A DNA stretch of 64,000 bases from Stakelama pacifica (GTDB lineage Bacteria; Pseudomonadota; Alphaproteobacteria; Sphingomonadales; Sphingomonadaceae), in NCBI RefSeq assembly GCF_004361835.1, contig NZ_SNWD01000012.1, positions 1 through 64,000 on the forward strand. Direction: 5' to 3'. The translations under genes and the position numbers were made by a program. The number at the start of each line of letters is the position of its first letter. Position 1 is the first letter of the stretch. Positions 25,574-35,338 of this stretch are shown here, piece after piece. The notes beneath the pieces were generated by a model. It worked only from the letters and a program-made list of their open reading frames with translations. It was not told the origin of the DNA and made no database searches.

Positions 25574-26631
25574 CAGGCCGCTGCCAGTCCGCGGCGTTGA
25601 TCGGCCTTACGCTCGGCAACGATTGCCTGCCACCAAGGCTTGTTATCGAGATACCAGCGCACCGTCTTTTCGATCCCGGTTTCGAACGTCTCTGCGGGCT
25701 CCCAGCCAAGCTCGTCGCGGATACGGCTCGCATCGATCGCATAGCGTTTGTCATGCCCCGGCCGGTCGGCGACATAAGCGATTTGGCTCGAATAGGGCTT
25801 GCCGTCGGCGCGCGGGGAGAGCCGGTCGAGGATCGCGCAGACAGCGTGCACCACCTCGATATTCTGTTTTTCGTTATTGCCGCCGATATTATAGCTGCGC
25901 CCCGGCTCACCGCGCTCGAAAACAGTGTGAAGCGCGCGGACATGATCCTCGACGAACAACCAGTCGCGCACCTGATCGCCCTTGCCATATACCGGCAGAT
26001 CCTCGCCCGCGAGCGCCTTAACGATCATCAGCGGGATCAGCTTTTCGGGGAAATGATACGGCCCGTAATTGTTCGAACAATTGGTGATCAGTACCGGCAG
26101 GCCGAAGGTATGGCCCCAGGCCGAAACCAGATGGTCGGACCCCGCCTTCGACGCCGAATAAGGCGAACGCGGATCATAGGCAGTCTCTTCGGTGAAGAGA
26201 CCGGTTTCGCCGAGCGAGCCATAGACTTCATCGGTCGAGATATGGTGGAAGCGGAACCGCGCCTTCGCCTCGCCATCGAGCTGGCTCCAATAGGCGCGTG
26301 CCTCGGCCAGCATCGTATAGGTGCCGACCAGATTGGTTTCGATAAATGCGCCCGGCCCGTCGATCGAGCGGTCGACATGGCTTTCTGCGGCTAAGTGCGT
26401 GATGACGTCGGGATTGAACTCGTTCAGCGCGCCGCGCACCGCTGCCGCGTCGCAGATATCGCCCTTCACGAAGGAATAGCGATCGCTGTCCGCTACCGAT
26501 TCCACGGTGGAAAGCGTGCCCGCATAGGTCAGCTTGTCGAAATTGCAGACGCTATGGTAGGTGGTCTCGATAAGATGTCGGACCAGCGCCGAACCGATAA
26601 ACCCGGCGCCGCCGGTCACGAAAATGCGCAT
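25573..26631 (-). CDS. rfbB: dTDP-glucose 4,6-dehydratase
   Basis: Converts dTDP-glucose to dTDP-4-keto-6-deoxyglucose. Motifs: [18 protein letters not shown] (NAD-binding), [26 protein letters not shown], the catalytic [12 protein letters not shown] pair and [17 protein letters not shown]. 352 residues, full length. A second rfbB at 46637 starts identically in its NAD-binding motif but is cut off after 15 codons, so this copy is the working one in the window. Confidence 0.97.
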   Translation of the reverse strand: MRIFVTGGAGFIGSALVRHLIETTYHSVCNFDKLTYAGTLSTVESVADSDRYSFVKGDICDAAAVRGALNEFNPDVITHLAAESHVDRSIDGPGAFIETNLVGTYTMLAEARAYWSQLDGEAKARFRFHHISTDEVYGSLGETGLFTEETAYDPRSPYSASKAGSDHLVSAWGHTFGLPVLITNCSNNYGPYHFPEKLIPLMIVKALAGEDLPVYGKGDQVRDWLFVEDHVRALHTVFERGEPGRSYNIGGNNEKQNIEVVHAVCAILDRLSPRADGKPYSSQIAYVADRPGHDKRYAIDASRIRDELGWEPAETFETGIEKTVRWYLDNKPWWQAIVAERKADQRRGLAAA

Positions 26632-26641
26632 CTGTAGTTCC

Positions 26642-27247
26642 TTAGGAAAGCGGGGTTAACGGAACGCCGTCGTAGCCGAAAGGGCTATCAAACTCGGCTA
26701 GCGTCGGCTGAACCTTGTCCTTTTCGCTCAATTCAGGCGTAATGCCTTCCGGGGTTGGCCAGTCGATGCCGACGCTGTCCCAACGGATGCCACCGTCATG
26801 CTGTGGTGCGTAGGTGTCCGAACATTTGTAGGTTACTTCACAATCGGGTTCGAGCGTGACGAAGCCATGCGCGAAACCGATCGGGATAAACAGCTGAAGG
26901 CCATTTTCTACCGATAGCGCCCCCCCCACCCACTGGCCATAGGTCGGTGATCCGCGCCGCACGTCCACCGCAACATCATAAATCCGCCCGTGGATGCAGC
27001 GGACCAGTTTGTCCTGTCCTCGGTCGGGCGTTTGGAAATGTAGTCCCCGCAGGGTGAAAGCAGGCGCCGAATAGGAGTGGTTATCCTGCACGAAGACACA
27101 GGCTATTCCCATCATAGCAAAGGCGGGAACCGAATGGACCTCGGTAAACCATCCCCGTAACGCTTGGGGCGGATCAGTTGGATAGGTGAAATATTCGACA
27201 TGGCGTTGCCGAATAAGCATCATCACGGCTTTTGTCGACAAAGGCAT
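26642..27247 (-). CDS. rfbC: dTDP-4-dehydrorhamnose 3,5-epimerase, divergent N-terminus
   Basis: Catalyses epimerisation at C3 and C5 of the dTDP-4-keto sugar. Core motifs: [47 protein letters not shown] and [15 protein letters not shown]. It is close to the second copy at 46053-46625. The first ~30 residues are unusual: the expected K-HGDARGWF block is replaced by [16 protein letters not shown]. The start is uncertain: 27247 (MPLSTK), 27223 and 27328 are all possible and none has a strong ribosome site. Function may be reduced, or supplied by the other copy. Confidence 0.85.
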   Translation of the reverse strand: MPLSTKAVMMLIRQRHVEYFTYPTDPPQALRGWFTEVHSVPAFAMMGIACVFVQDNHSYSAPAFTLRGLHFQTPDRGQDKLVRCIHGRIYDVAVDVRRGSPTYGQWVGGALSVENGLQLFIPIGFAHGFVTLEPDCEVTYKCSDTYAPQHDGGIRWDSVGIDWPTPEGITPELSEKDKVQPTLAEFDSPFGYDGVPLTPLS

Positions 27248-27519
27248 GATTATCGGCTTACCCGCCGCCGAGTATTTTGATCGCTCTTGCTGATGGCTTT
27301 GCATGCGCAATCCACGCCCGCTGGGCAATCAAGGACGTCCTATCGGCCTCATCCTGAACGGCGGCGAAGCCTTTATAATATGCGGGTTTTCGATGACCTG
27401 ATGGCATCGCCCTTGCCCCTTTCTCATCCTGAATATCACGCGGCAAAGCTGATCGTCTCGGCAGACGTGTTAATCGCAGCGTGTTGTCTTGGCGCGCTTT
27501 TCAAACTGCTATAGGGGTC

Positions 27520-27957
27520 ATGTCCATGAACTCTGCATCCCGTTTATGCTTGCCGGCAATCCTGATGATTACGGCCTGTTCCGGCCAAGGTGATCTAGCT
27601 GGCAACCATGCGAACCAAGACAAGCGGCGCGTCTATGGAGAGCAAGATAAGCGGATTGCTCAGCTGCTGTCGATCGGCGAGACTAGCGCCAAGGCGGGGG
27701 GCGTTCCCCAAGACCAAGCGCTGCTTTGCGATATCGCGCTGCAAACCATGTCGGATAAGTTGCGGCAAAGTGGCGCATTATCGGACGTTCAGATGCGTGC
27801 TTTTGAAAAAGTGCAGGCATTTTACCGTCAGCGCGCTGCAGAGGGTCGATCGCAAAAGCAAATTGTCAGCGCGCGCAAAGACCTCGAAACCGCTCATGTC
27901 GAGGCATCCGAACGCGTGCGTCTAGCCATAGGATGCCTGCGGGATTTGAACAGCTGA
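27520..27957 (+). CDS. Putative small lipoprotein, function unknown
   Basis: 145 residues from ATG 27520 (AGGGG upstream). A signal peptide (CLPAILMITAC) ends in a lipobox-like ITAC, so the mature protein probably starts at this Cys and is lipidated. The rest is helical and charged, with KVQAFYRQRAAEGRSQKQIV and SERVRLAIGCLRDLNS near the end. The C-terminal ~50 residues are duplicated as a fragment at 232-420. No family recognised. It stands between the rhamnose operon and IS debris. Confidence 0.6.
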   Translation: MSMNSASRLCLPAILMITACSGQGDLAGNHANQDKRRVYGEQDKRIAQLLSIGETSAKAGGVPQDQALLCDIALQTMSDKLRQSGALSDVQMRAFEKVQAFYRQRAAEGRSQKQIVSARKDLETAHVEASERVRLAIGCLRDLNS

Positions 27958-27984
27958 AGTCTAAATTTATTCAGGTAGCCTCAT

Positions 27985-28255
27985 TTCTCCCACTGACGGT
28001 TGAAATCGGCGAATAGCTTTCGAGTGCGGATCGGGTTGGCATTGGACTTTGCGGCGCCAAGGTCGCCATCGAGGAAGCGCAGCCAACTCAGGCGGTCCCG
28101 GATCAGATACTCCGTCCGCGCGTCGCTGACATTTTTCTACGCCGCAAGCATCTGCACCTTTAGCATCGTCACCGGGTCATGGCGTGGGCGTGCACCCTTC
28201 GTACCATCCGAATATGCCGGCGCCCAGGCGCTTGCGAATGTCAGCTGGCAGGCTC
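27985..28255 (-). pseudogene. IS5-family transposase N-terminal remnant
   Basis: The minus strand reads YSDGTKGARPRHDPVTMLK, an in-frame stop, then NVSDARTEYLIRDRLSWLRF. This matches the N-terminal DUF772-type region of IS5-family transposases (GRPPYDPVLMFK...LSD--TE--IRDRLSF-RFL). The internal stop and missing catalytic part make it non-functional. Confidence 0.7.
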
Positions 28256-28286
28256 ATGCGCCCATTTGCGGTTATGTTGATCTGTA

Positions 28287-28457
28287 GTGCTCACAGGCGG
28301 CAGAGCGGTGTATCTGGACGAGACCGAAGATGGCGTCGTGTTGCGGACAGCCAAGCAGGCTGTGGCTCGAGCCTTGGCCAGGCAGTATACCGGCGACAAT
28401 CCCGATGCGTCGGTGGAAGCATTCCTGGCGCGACGCCGGGAGGAGAGCGGGGAGTGA
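28287..28457 (+). pseudogene. Truncated VapB-type antitoxin
   Basis: The frame reads VYLDETEDGVVLRTAKQAVA and ends FLARRREESGE, the C-terminal toxin-binding half of AbrB/VapB-like antitoxins. The N-terminal swapped-hairpin DNA-binding part is missing; the break is near 28290, where IS5-type debris ends. A GTG could still start a 56-residue peptide. Its stop overlaps the GTG start of vapC (GTGA). Confidence 0.65.
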
Positions 28458-29086
28458 GCATCGTACTGGACGCAAGTGCCATAATCGCCATGCTTCGAGG
28501 CAAGCGTGGCGCTGCCAAGGTAGCAGCCGCCATTGCCGAGGCCCGGGTTAGCAGTGTGAACTACGCTGAAGTCGTTACGCACTTCATCCATGCCGGTATG
28601 CCGGAGCGAGAGGTTGACGCCATGCTGGATCCGCTCCCGATGACCATCGTCCCCGCGGACAAGGCGCTCGCTCAAATCGCTGGTCGGCTTCGTGGCACGA
28701 CAGCACAAGCGGGCTTGAGCCTGGGCGATCGGTTCTGTCTCGCACTGACGAGGCGGGATGGCCTGCCAGCTTGGACGAGTGATCAGAACTGGAAGAAGGT
28801 CGCGGACGCTGTCGACGTCAAGCTTGTAGCCATCCAGCACCGCACGAAGTTACACTCGACCAATCCCCTCGGGCGGCTGAACAAGGAGGTTAAGCGCCGC
28901 GCCGATGTCGTCGGCATCTTCCCCAACGAAGACAGCATCGTCCGCCTCGTCCTGCTCGAGCAGAACGACGAATGGCAACTCCAGCACCGCTACATGCAGA
29001 TCGAGGGCATGGCCGAACTCAACCAATCAATGATCGAGGAGGAAAATCAGCCCCTGCACATCACCGCCAAGGCCGCCAGACGATGA
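28454..29086 (+). CDS. VapC PIN-domain toxin fused in frame to an IS256-family transposase tail
   Basis: Residues 1-127 are a full PIN domain: SIVLDASAIIAMLRG (first acidic residue), NYAEV, LSLGDRFCLAL and ACT-like WTSDQNWKKV, an RNase fold of VapC toxins. Instead of stopping, the frame runs into HRTKLHSTNPLGRLNKEVKR, VVGIFPNEDSIVRLV and LLEQNDEWQL, the C-terminal end of IS256/Mutator transposases. The chimera is 210 residues. Its antitoxin lacks the DNA-binding half, so the pair may be inactive or altered. The IS256 tail and 181 bp after it hold nothing else. Confidence 0.75.
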   Translation: MSIVLDASAIIAMLRGKRGAAKVAAAIAEARVSSVNYAEVVTHFIHAGMPEREVDAMLDPLPMTIVPADKALAQIAGRLRGTTAQAGLSLGDRFCLALTRRDGLPAWTSDQNWKKVADAVDVKLVAIQHRTKLHSTNPLGRLNKEVKRRADVVGIFPNEDSIVRLVLLEQNDEWQLQHRYMQIEGMAELNQSMIEEENQPLHITAKAARR

Positions 29087-29267
29087 CCCATGGCCACCGC
29101 CGAAATTACACCACGTTGACGGACGCGACCACGGGCAACCGAAATCCTGTTCTTGCTACGAAGGTGTTTACGTCAATCGCTATCGACCATATAGGAGCGT
29201 CACCGACATGGGCAGCCTTGCCTGATTTCTCCTAAACGCGCAGCAATTCACAATCGGCCAGGAAGCC

Positions 29268-30545
29268 ATGGCAGTTTATTCAGTAAAGCGGCGAGGCGCA
29301 TTGAGTTACAATCGCTATGTATCGATGATACTGGCTACAGTAACCGTTCTATACAGCTACACATTCTCGCTGCTCGCCTCGCCGGGAGCAATCAGCAACG
29401 ACAAGTTCTTGGTAACAATATGCCTTTGCATATTAGCATCGCTAGCTGCGGTATACCTTGTCAGCACACTCGGAAAATATCCTGGTGTAGACAGATTTTA
29501 CTATATAGCTCCTTGTTTTTTAATATCTTATTCGTTTATCATGATTGCCCTGATCATGACGAGGCTGCCGTATAGCCGACTCATGTTGGTCGGCACGTTC
29601 GTGATCAATATATTTGTTTATTTTGGGCTCTATATTTCCGCCCGTCGTCAGACGCGTCTCAAAATCGGCCTGATCCCACAGGGCGACTACAAGCTGGTCG
29701 AGGTTCCCAGTGTTGAGTGGAAAATACTCGACCATCCGAACGCGCCGGTAGACGATTTCGACGCGATCAGCGTCGATCTTTCCTATGACATCTCGGATGA
29801 ATGGGAGCGACAGCTCGCCAATTATGCCCTGCGGGGGATACCGGTATATCATGAACTTCACCTCCGGGAGTCCCTCACCGGAAAGGTAGAAATAAAGCAT
29901 CTGTCGGAGAATAATTTCGGGACACTGACGCCGCTGCAAACGTATATGGGGATCAAGCAGGTCCTTGACTGGGTTCTTGCCTTGCTGACGGTGATCACGA
30001 TGGCGCCGGCTTTTTGCCTGATCGCCATCCTCATCAAACTGGACTCGCCCGGCCCGGCGTTTTTTCGGCAGACACGCCTTGGATATCAGGGGTGCCCCTT
30101 CAAGGTTTTCAAATTTCGCACCATGACGATTGCGCGCGACAAGGATACCGATGTGTTCGCGCAACGCGATGCCGCCATGACCAAGGACGCCGACCATCGG
30201 GTCACCCGCCTCGGTCGTTTCCTGCGACGCTCGCGCATTGACGAGCTTCCGCAACTCTTCAATGTGCTTAAGGGCGAAATGAGTTGGATCGGCCCCCGCC
30301 CCGAAGCCGAGATACTGTCGCGCTGGTATGAAAATGAAATTCCGTTTTATCGATATCGCCACATTGTGCGTCCGGGGATCACGGGCTGGGCGCAGGTCCA
30401 CCAAGGACATGTCGCAGACATCGAGCAGGTTCGCGAAAAGCTGAACTTCGACTTTTATTATATCAAGAATTTTTCACCTTGGATCGACTTGATTATCGTC
30501 GGGCGAACAATTCACACGATGCTGACTGGGTTCGGATCAAGATAA
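29268..30545 (+). CDS. Polyprenyl-phosphate sugar-1-phosphate transferase (initiating)
   Basis: 425 residues. The N-terminal part has four or five membrane helices (~15-125), then a cytoplasmic linker and the C-terminal bacterial sugar transferase domain with its own helix (~225-250). Domain motifs: IKLDSPGPAFFRQTRLG, FKVFKFRTM, RLGRFLRRSRIDELPQLFNV, LKGEMSWIGPRPE and VRPGITGWAQV. It would load the first sugar phosphate on undecaprenyl phosphate, starting the repeat unit of the glycan encoded downstream. The first ~400 bp are A+T-rich compared with neighbours. AGGA precedes the ATG. Confidence 0.93.
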   Translation: MAVYSVKRRGALSYNRYVSMILATVTVLYSYTFSLLASPGAISNDKFLVTICLCILASLAAVYLVSTLGKYPGVDRFYYIAPCFLISYSFIMIALIMTRLPYSRLMLVGTFVINIFVYFGLYISARRQTRLKIGLIPQGDYKLVEVPSVEWKILDHPNAPVDDFDAISVDLSYDISDEWERQLANYALRGIPVYHELHLRESLTGKVEIKHLSENNFGTLTPLQTYMGIKQVLDWVLALLTVITMAPAFCLIAILIKLDSPGPAFFRQTRLGYQGCPFKVFKFRTMTIARDKDTDVFAQRDAAMTKDADHRVTRLGRFLRRSRIDELPQLFNVLKGEMSWIGPRPEAEILSRWYENEIPFYRYRHIVRPGITGWAQVHQGHVADIEQVREKLNFDFYYIKNFSPWIDLIIVGRTIHTMLTGFGSR

Positions 30546-30614
30546 ACCGACCTTTATAAAGATAGAGCTTAATTGTCGCATATAAATCTTGAAAGCAGAA
30601 TTCCGGAGAACTTC

Positions 30615-31613
30615 ATGGATTCCAACTCGACGATACTTGTAACTGGCGGCACCGGATCGTTCGGAAACACTTTCGTTCCGATGACACTCGAGCGCTACAA
30701 CCCTCACAAGGTCATCATTTTCTCCCGCGACGAAATGAAACAGTGGGAAATGGCGAAGCGTTTCGAGAATGATCCACGCGTCCGCTTCTTCATCGGCGAC
30801 GTCCGCGATCGCGAACGGCTATATCGGGCGCTCGACGGCGTCGATTACGTCGTGCATGCGGCCGCCACCAAGATCGTCCCGACTGCTGAATACAACCCGT
30901 TCGAATGCATCAAGACCAACGTTAACGGCGCGATGAACGTCATCGACGCCGCAATCGACAAGGGCGTCAAAAAAGTCGTGGCCTTGTCCACCGACAAGGC
31001 ATCCAGTCCCGTTAACCTGTACGGTGCATCGAAACTGGCGTCGGACAAGCTGTTCGTTGCCGGCAATGCCTATTCCGGCGAACATGGCACCTGCTTCGCG
31101 GTCGTACGCTACGGCAACGTTATGGGATCACGCGGATCGGTAATTCCGTTCTTCATGTCGATCCGCGACAGCGGTCGCCTGCCGATCACCGATCCGCGCA
31201 TGACTCGCTTCATGATCAGCCTCGAACAAGGTGTCGAACTTGTCTGGCACGCGTTCGACGACATGGTCGGCGGCGAAATCTACGTTAAGAAAATCCCGTC
31301 GATGAAGGTCACCGACATCGCGCGTGTGGTCGCACCCGAAGCCGAGCAGCATGTGGTCGGCATCCGTCCCGGGGAGAAGCTGCACGAACAGATGATCGGC
31401 GTCGAGGATGCTCCGTTCACCTATGAATATGACGCGCATTTCAAGATTCTCCCCGCGATCAATGACTGGTCATCGGACGAGAAGCGCATTCAAAACGGAC
31501 GCAAGGTCGACGAAAGCTTCGTCTACATCAGCGACAGCAACAGCGAGTGGATGACCGACGAGCAGCTCGCCCAGTGGATTGAAACCCATCGTAGCAAGAT
31601 CGGGGCGATCTGA
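30615..31613 (+). CDS. pseB: UDP-GlcNAc 4,6-dehydratase (inverting), PseB
   Basis: First enzyme of CMP-pseudaminic acid synthesis. Extended short-chain dehydrogenase: ILVTGGTGSFGNTFV, FSRDEMKQWEM, HAAATKIVPTAEYNP, LSTDKASSPVNLYGASKL (Tyr/Lys catalytic pair), RYGNVMGSRGSVIPFF and GIRPGEKLHEQMI. The start at ATG 30615 has GGAG at 7 nt; the longer frame needs a TTG. 332 residues, normal length. Its last base is the first of the pseC ATG. Confidence 0.96.
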   Translation: MDSNSTILVTGGTGSFGNTFVPMTLERYNPHKVIIFSRDEMKQWEMAKRFENDPRVRFFIGDVRDRERLYRALDGVDYVVHAAATKIVPTAEYNPFECIKTNVNGAMNVIDAAIDKGVKKVVALSTDKASSPVNLYGASKLASDKLFVAGNAYSGEHGTCFAVVRYGNVMGSRGSVIPFFMSIRDSGRLPITDPRMTRFMISLEQGVELVWHAFDDMVGGEIYVKKIPSMKVTDIARVVAPEAEQHVVGIRPGEKLHEQMIGVEDAPFTYEYDAHFKILPAINDWSSDEKRIQNGRKVDESFVYISDSNSEWMTDEQLAQWIETHRSKIGAI

Positions 31614-32764
31614 TGATCCCGTATGGCCGGCAGAACATCTCCACAGCCGATGTCGATGCGGTCGTGGACGTGCTTCGTTCGGATTTTCTCACGCAAGGGC
31701 CGATGGTACCGCGCTTCGAAACGTGCGTGGCTGACCGCGTCGGCGCAGCGCATGCCGTCGCAGTCAATTCGGCCACCTCAGCGCTGCACATCGCCTGCCT
31801 CGCCCTGGGCGTCAAGCCTGGCGACCTGCTCTGGACGTCACCGATCACGTTTGTCGCTTCGGCGAATGCGGGGGCCTATTGCGGCGCCGATATCGACTTT
31901 GTCGACATCGATCCGACGACCTTGAACCTGTGCCCGTTGGCGCTTGAGCGCAAGCTCGTGCAGGCAAAGGCGGCGGGGCGGCTCCCGAAGGTGATCATCC
32001 CCGTGCACATGGGCGGACTTTCGTGCGAAATGGACGTGATCGCCGGGTTGGCTCGAACGCACGGCATTCGCGTGATCGAAGATGCGTCGCATGCCATTGG
32101 CGGCAGCTTTCGCGATACGCCGATCGGCAGTTGCCAATACAGTGACGTCACGGTCTTCAGCTTCCACCCGGTCAAGATCGTGACTACTGCCGAGGGGGGG
32201 CTTGCCACCACCAACGACCGGGCCTTGGCACGGGCGATGGAACTGTTCCGTTCGCATGGCGTCACCCGCGAGCCCGCAGAGATGGAGGGCCTGTCGGACG
32301 GGCCCTGGTATTATCAGCAGATCGCGCTGGGGTATAATTATCGTATGACCGAAGTGCAGGCAGCACTCGGCATATCGCAGATGGCGCGGCTCGAGCCGTT
32401 CATTGCGCGACGGCACGCGCTTGCCAAGCGCTACGACGCGTTGCTGGCATCGCTTCCGGTTCGGTTGCAGACACAGGCAACCCATCACTATTCGGGACTG
32501 CATCTCTACATCGTGCAGCTCGACGACGCATCGCGCCGAAGCGCGGTGTTCGCGGCGCTTCGCGCGGCCGGGATCGGCGTGAACGTTCATTATATCCCGG
32601 TGCATACCCAGCCCTGGTATCGTGCCCATGGCCATGCTGACAGCGTGTTCGCCAACGCCGAGGACTATTACGCCCGCGCCATATCGCTGCCAATGTATCC
32701 CGACCTGACCGAGGAAGAGCAGGATTACGTAGTCGCCCAACTCGCCGAGGCGCTGGCTGCGTGA
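31613..32764 (+). CDS. pseC: PLP-dependent aminotransferase PseC
   Basis: Transfers an amino group to C4 of the UDP-4-keto-6-deoxy-AltNAc made by PseB. DegT/DnrJ/EryC1/StrS fold: IPYGRQNISTADVDAVVDVL, VNSATSALHIACLALGV, TSPITFVASANAG, EDASHAIGG and FSFHPVKIVTTAEGG with the PLP Lys in HPVKIV. GYNYRMTEVQAALG and the C-terminal HYIPVHTQPWY are typical of PseC. Full length (383 residues). Overlaps pseF by 4 nt. Confidence 0.95.
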   Translation: MIPYGRQNISTADVDAVVDVLRSDFLTQGPMVPRFETCVADRVGAAHAVAVNSATSALHIACLALGVKPGDLLWTSPITFVASANAGAYCGADIDFVDIDPTTLNLCPLALERKLVQAKAAGRLPKVIIPVHMGGLSCEMDVIAGLARTHGIRVIEDASHAIGGSFRDTPIGSCQYSDVTVFSFHPVKIVTTAEGGLATTNDRALARAMELFRSHGVTREPAEMEGLSDGPWYYQQIALGYNYRMTEVQAALGISQMARLEPFIARRHALAKRYDALLASLPVRLQTQATHHYSGLHLYIVQLDDASRRSAVFAALRAAGIGVNVHYIPVHTQPWYRAHGHADSVFANAEDYYARAISLPMYPDLTEEEQDYVVAQLAEALAA

Positions 32765-33465
32765 ACGTTGCGGTAATCCCTGCACGTGGCGGCAGCAAGC
32801 GCATCCCGCGCAAGAACCTGCTCGACTTTTGCGGTCGGCCGATGATTGTTTGGTCGATCGCAGCCGCGATCGAAAGCGGCTGTTTCGACCGGGTGATCGT
32901 TTCGACCGATGATGCCGAAATCGCCGATGTCGCGCGCGAAGCCGGTGCCGAGATACCGTTCCTGCGCCCACCGGCCTTGGCAGACGACTTCACCCCAACG
33001 GTGCCCGTGGTTTGCCATGCGATCGAACAGCTCGAAGCGCAGGCGGGGGGAGCCCGTTCGCTGGGGGCGATCTGCTGCCTGTACGCCACCGCGCCCTTTG
33101 TGCGCGCCACGGATCTAGAACGCGGACTGACGCTGCTGCGGGAAAGCGGCAGCGATTTCGCCGTCTCGGTCGCCAGCTATCCCGCCCCTATCCAGCGTGC
33201 GCTACGCGTCAACCGCGACGGGAGGCTGGAGATGATCGTCGCGGAAAATATGCTGGTGCGGTCGCAGGATCTGGAACCGGCCTGGCACGACGCCGGGCAG
33301 TTCTACTGGGGTACGCGGAACGCCTGGTTTTCGGGCAATCCGCTGCTGGGTCCATCCGCCTCGGCGGTGACACTGCCGCGCGCCCGCGTTCAAGACATCG
33401 ATACGCCTGAGGACTGGGCCACGGCCGAGGCCATGTTCCGGGCGCTGCACGAACCGTCGCGCTGA
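32761..33465 (+). CDS. pseF: Pseudaminic acid cytidylyltransferase PseF
   Basis: Activates pseudaminic acid with CTP. NeuA-like fold: VAVIPARGGSKRIPRKNLLD at the N-terminus, VIVSTDDAEIADVA, ATAPFVRATDL, GQFYWG and ARVQDIDTPEDWATAE at the end. The GQFYWG variant is characteristic of PseF relative to NeuA. Starts at GTG 32761 within a GTGA overlap of pseC. 234 residues. Confidence 0.94.
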   Translation: MNVAVIPARGGSKRIPRKNLLDFCGRPMIVWSIAAAIESGCFDRVIVSTDDAEIADVAREAGAEIPFLRPPALADDFTPTVPVVCHAIEQLEAQAGGARSLGAICCLYATAPFVRATDLERGLTLLRESGSDFAVSVASYPAPIQRALRVNRDGRLEMIVAENMLVRSQDLEPAWHDAGQFYWGTRNAWFSGNPLLGPSASAVTLPRARVQDIDTPEDWATAEAMFRALHEPSR

Positions 33466-33501
33466 TGCTTCCCCCTGACCCCTTATCCGCAAGAGAGCCC
33501 G

Positions 33502-35304
33502 ATGCTGCTTTCCCTTCCGCATAGCCCCGGCCAAGCTCCTACGCTGGTCGCAACCGCCTCGACCGACATTCTGATCGTACGGGATGGCTGGCAGGTCGCC
33601 ATTGACGCAACGGTCAGCCATCAGCACCGCGATACGATCGAACGCGACGCGGCGCGGCTTATCGACACGCTCGCGGAGACCGGGGCACCGCGGCTCGACC
33701 GGGCCCTGTACGAATCGTTGTTCGGCGGACATTTCGCCGTGCTTGCGCTGCACAGCTCGACCGGTCGGGCGTTCGCACTACGCGACGTACCCGGCGCAAA
33801 GACGCTGTATCTTACCGTCGACGCTACGCAGGTGTTGGTCGGCACGGTACAGAACGAAGTCGCCCAGCGCCGCGCCGCGCCGGGGACACTGTCGCGCCGC
33901 GCCGCGCAAACCATCCTCGTCCTCGATCACTTCCTTGATGGCGACACGTTGCGCGCGGACATTTCGGAAATCGCGATCGGCACTGCCCTCCAGTTCGAGT
34001 CGGCGCGGGCGCCGACGCTCTTGCGTCAATTTGACCTGGCGCTCGCCACCCAAGAGAATGACGACGATCAACCGACCAATGTGCGTCGGCTACGCGAGGC
34101 CATTCTTGCCGCGCACGCACGGCGCGCCGGTCCGGACAACATCGTGCTCCTTTCGGGTGGCATCGATTCATCGGTCATGCTGTGCGCGCTTCGCGAACTG
34201 GTCGAACCGGCGCGGCTGCGCGCAGTGTCCTGCAGAGTGAAGGGCACAACACAGGACGAAACCAGCTATGCCGCACAGTTGGCCAAGGCTACCAGCGTCC
34301 CGATGGAAATCATCGAAGTCGACCCTGATGACGAGGATAATTTCGCGAGCTTTGAGGACGATCTCCTCGCAATGAACGTCCCCTATCTTGGACGATATAT
34401 CTACGGCAATCTGGGCCATTCACCCGACAGCGTCTATTTTGCCGGGCAGGATACGCGATTGCACACACCGGACCTGAACAATGCCGACCGGCTTGCATTC
34501 GCACTGCTCCCGCTTCAGCACAATGTCGCCACCCGCAGCGCGGCGCGGGCATTGACCACCGCTTTCAGTGCGATCGTTCCGCAACCCAAAAATTATAACG
34601 CCGCACCGCGCTGGCGCCGCGGCCTGAGCCGCGCGGCAATGGCGCCCGACCTCGACCGCTATCTTCAACGCTTCCTGTTCCATGTCGACCAGGCGCGTTG
34701 GCGCGCGCTGGGCGTCGACGATGCCAGCGCCCAGCGCTTCGCAGCGAGCGTCGAGGTGGAAAGCGCCGCAGCAAAGAATAAGCGCCACCTCTACAATCTG
34801 ATTGTCGCGGCCAAATGGCGCACGCAATACACCGACGACATGCGGTATCTGCAGGATGTTGGCCGATTGAACGGGACGAATGTCGCGCTTCCCTTTTACG
34901 ACATCGCGCTCGCACGCATGTCGTCGGGCCTGCCCATGGCGCAGGCGACACGCTATATCGAAGGTCAGGGCACGTTTGACCGCAAGAAGACTCCGGTGAA
35001 CAAGGTCCTGCTGCGCGAGGCGTTCCGTGCCGAACTCCCCGAGGCCCTGATGTTGCGTGCGAAAGCGGTCTCTAACACGCTGCACCTGCTTTATTCGGGT
35101 GTCGTCGGACGCAAGATCCGGACGATCTTGGAACGCGACCTGCAGCGCGGTGCGCAATCCGTGATCCGTCAGCTGAACGCGCAGCCATTCGTCAGCCGTT
35201 TCCTCGCAATGACCGAGTTCGCACCCGACGAGGAGGCGTTTCTGACGCGAATCTACTGGATCACCGCCATGGCCTATATCGGTCGTGATCTGGAGGTGCA
35301 GTGA
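33502..35304 (+). CDS. Asparagine-synthetase-like amidotransferase of the glycan locus
   Basis: 600 residues. The C-terminal synthetase domain has the ATP-pyrophosphatase loop LLSGGIDSSVML (~216-227) and later regions like LPFYDIALARMSSGLP and KTPVNKVLLREAF. The N-terminal ~200 residues resemble the Ntn glutaminase domain (VPGAKTLYL), but the catalytic Cys2 of AsnB is absent: the protein begins MLLSLPHS. It may use free ammonia or another amine. Related genes (such as wbpS) in O-antigen loci are thought to amidate uronic acids, which is the likely role here. It lies between pseF and the flippase gene. Confidence 0.82.
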   Translation: MLLSLPHSPGQAPTLVATASTDILIVRDGWQVAIDATVSHQHRDTIERDAARLIDTLAETGAPRLDRALYESLFGGHFAVLALHSSTGRAFALRDVPGAKTLYLTVDATQVLVGTVQNEVAQRRAAPGTLSRRAAQTILVLDHFLDGDTLRADISEIAIGTALQFESARAPTLLRQFDLALATQENDDDQPTNVRRLREAILAAHARRAGPDNIVLLSGGIDSSVMLCALRELVEPARLRAVSCRVKGTTQDETSYAAQLAKATSVPMEIIEVDPDDEDNFASFEDDLLAMNVPYLGRYIYGNLGHSPDSVYFAGQDTRLHTPDLNNADRLAFALLPLQHNVATRSAARALTTAFSAIVPQPKNYNAAPRWRRGLSRAAMAPDLDRYLQRFLFHVDQARWRALGVDDASAQRFAASVEVESAAAKNKRHLYNLIVAAKWRTQYTDDMRYLQDVGRLNGTNVALPFYDIALARMSSGLPMAQATRYIEGQGTFDRKKTPVNKVLLREAFRAELPEALMLRAKAVSNTLHLLYSGVVGRKIRTILERDLQRGAQSVIRQLNAQPFVSRFLAMTEFAPDEEAFLTRIYWITAMAYIGRDLEVQ

Positions 35305-35338
35305 CCACGCGCCGATCGATCAAAAAGGACGTCCGGCG

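Noticed and set aside
31838..32971. 377-residue open frame on the minus strand
   Set aside because: Antisense to pseC and pseF; composition is typical of a shadow frame.
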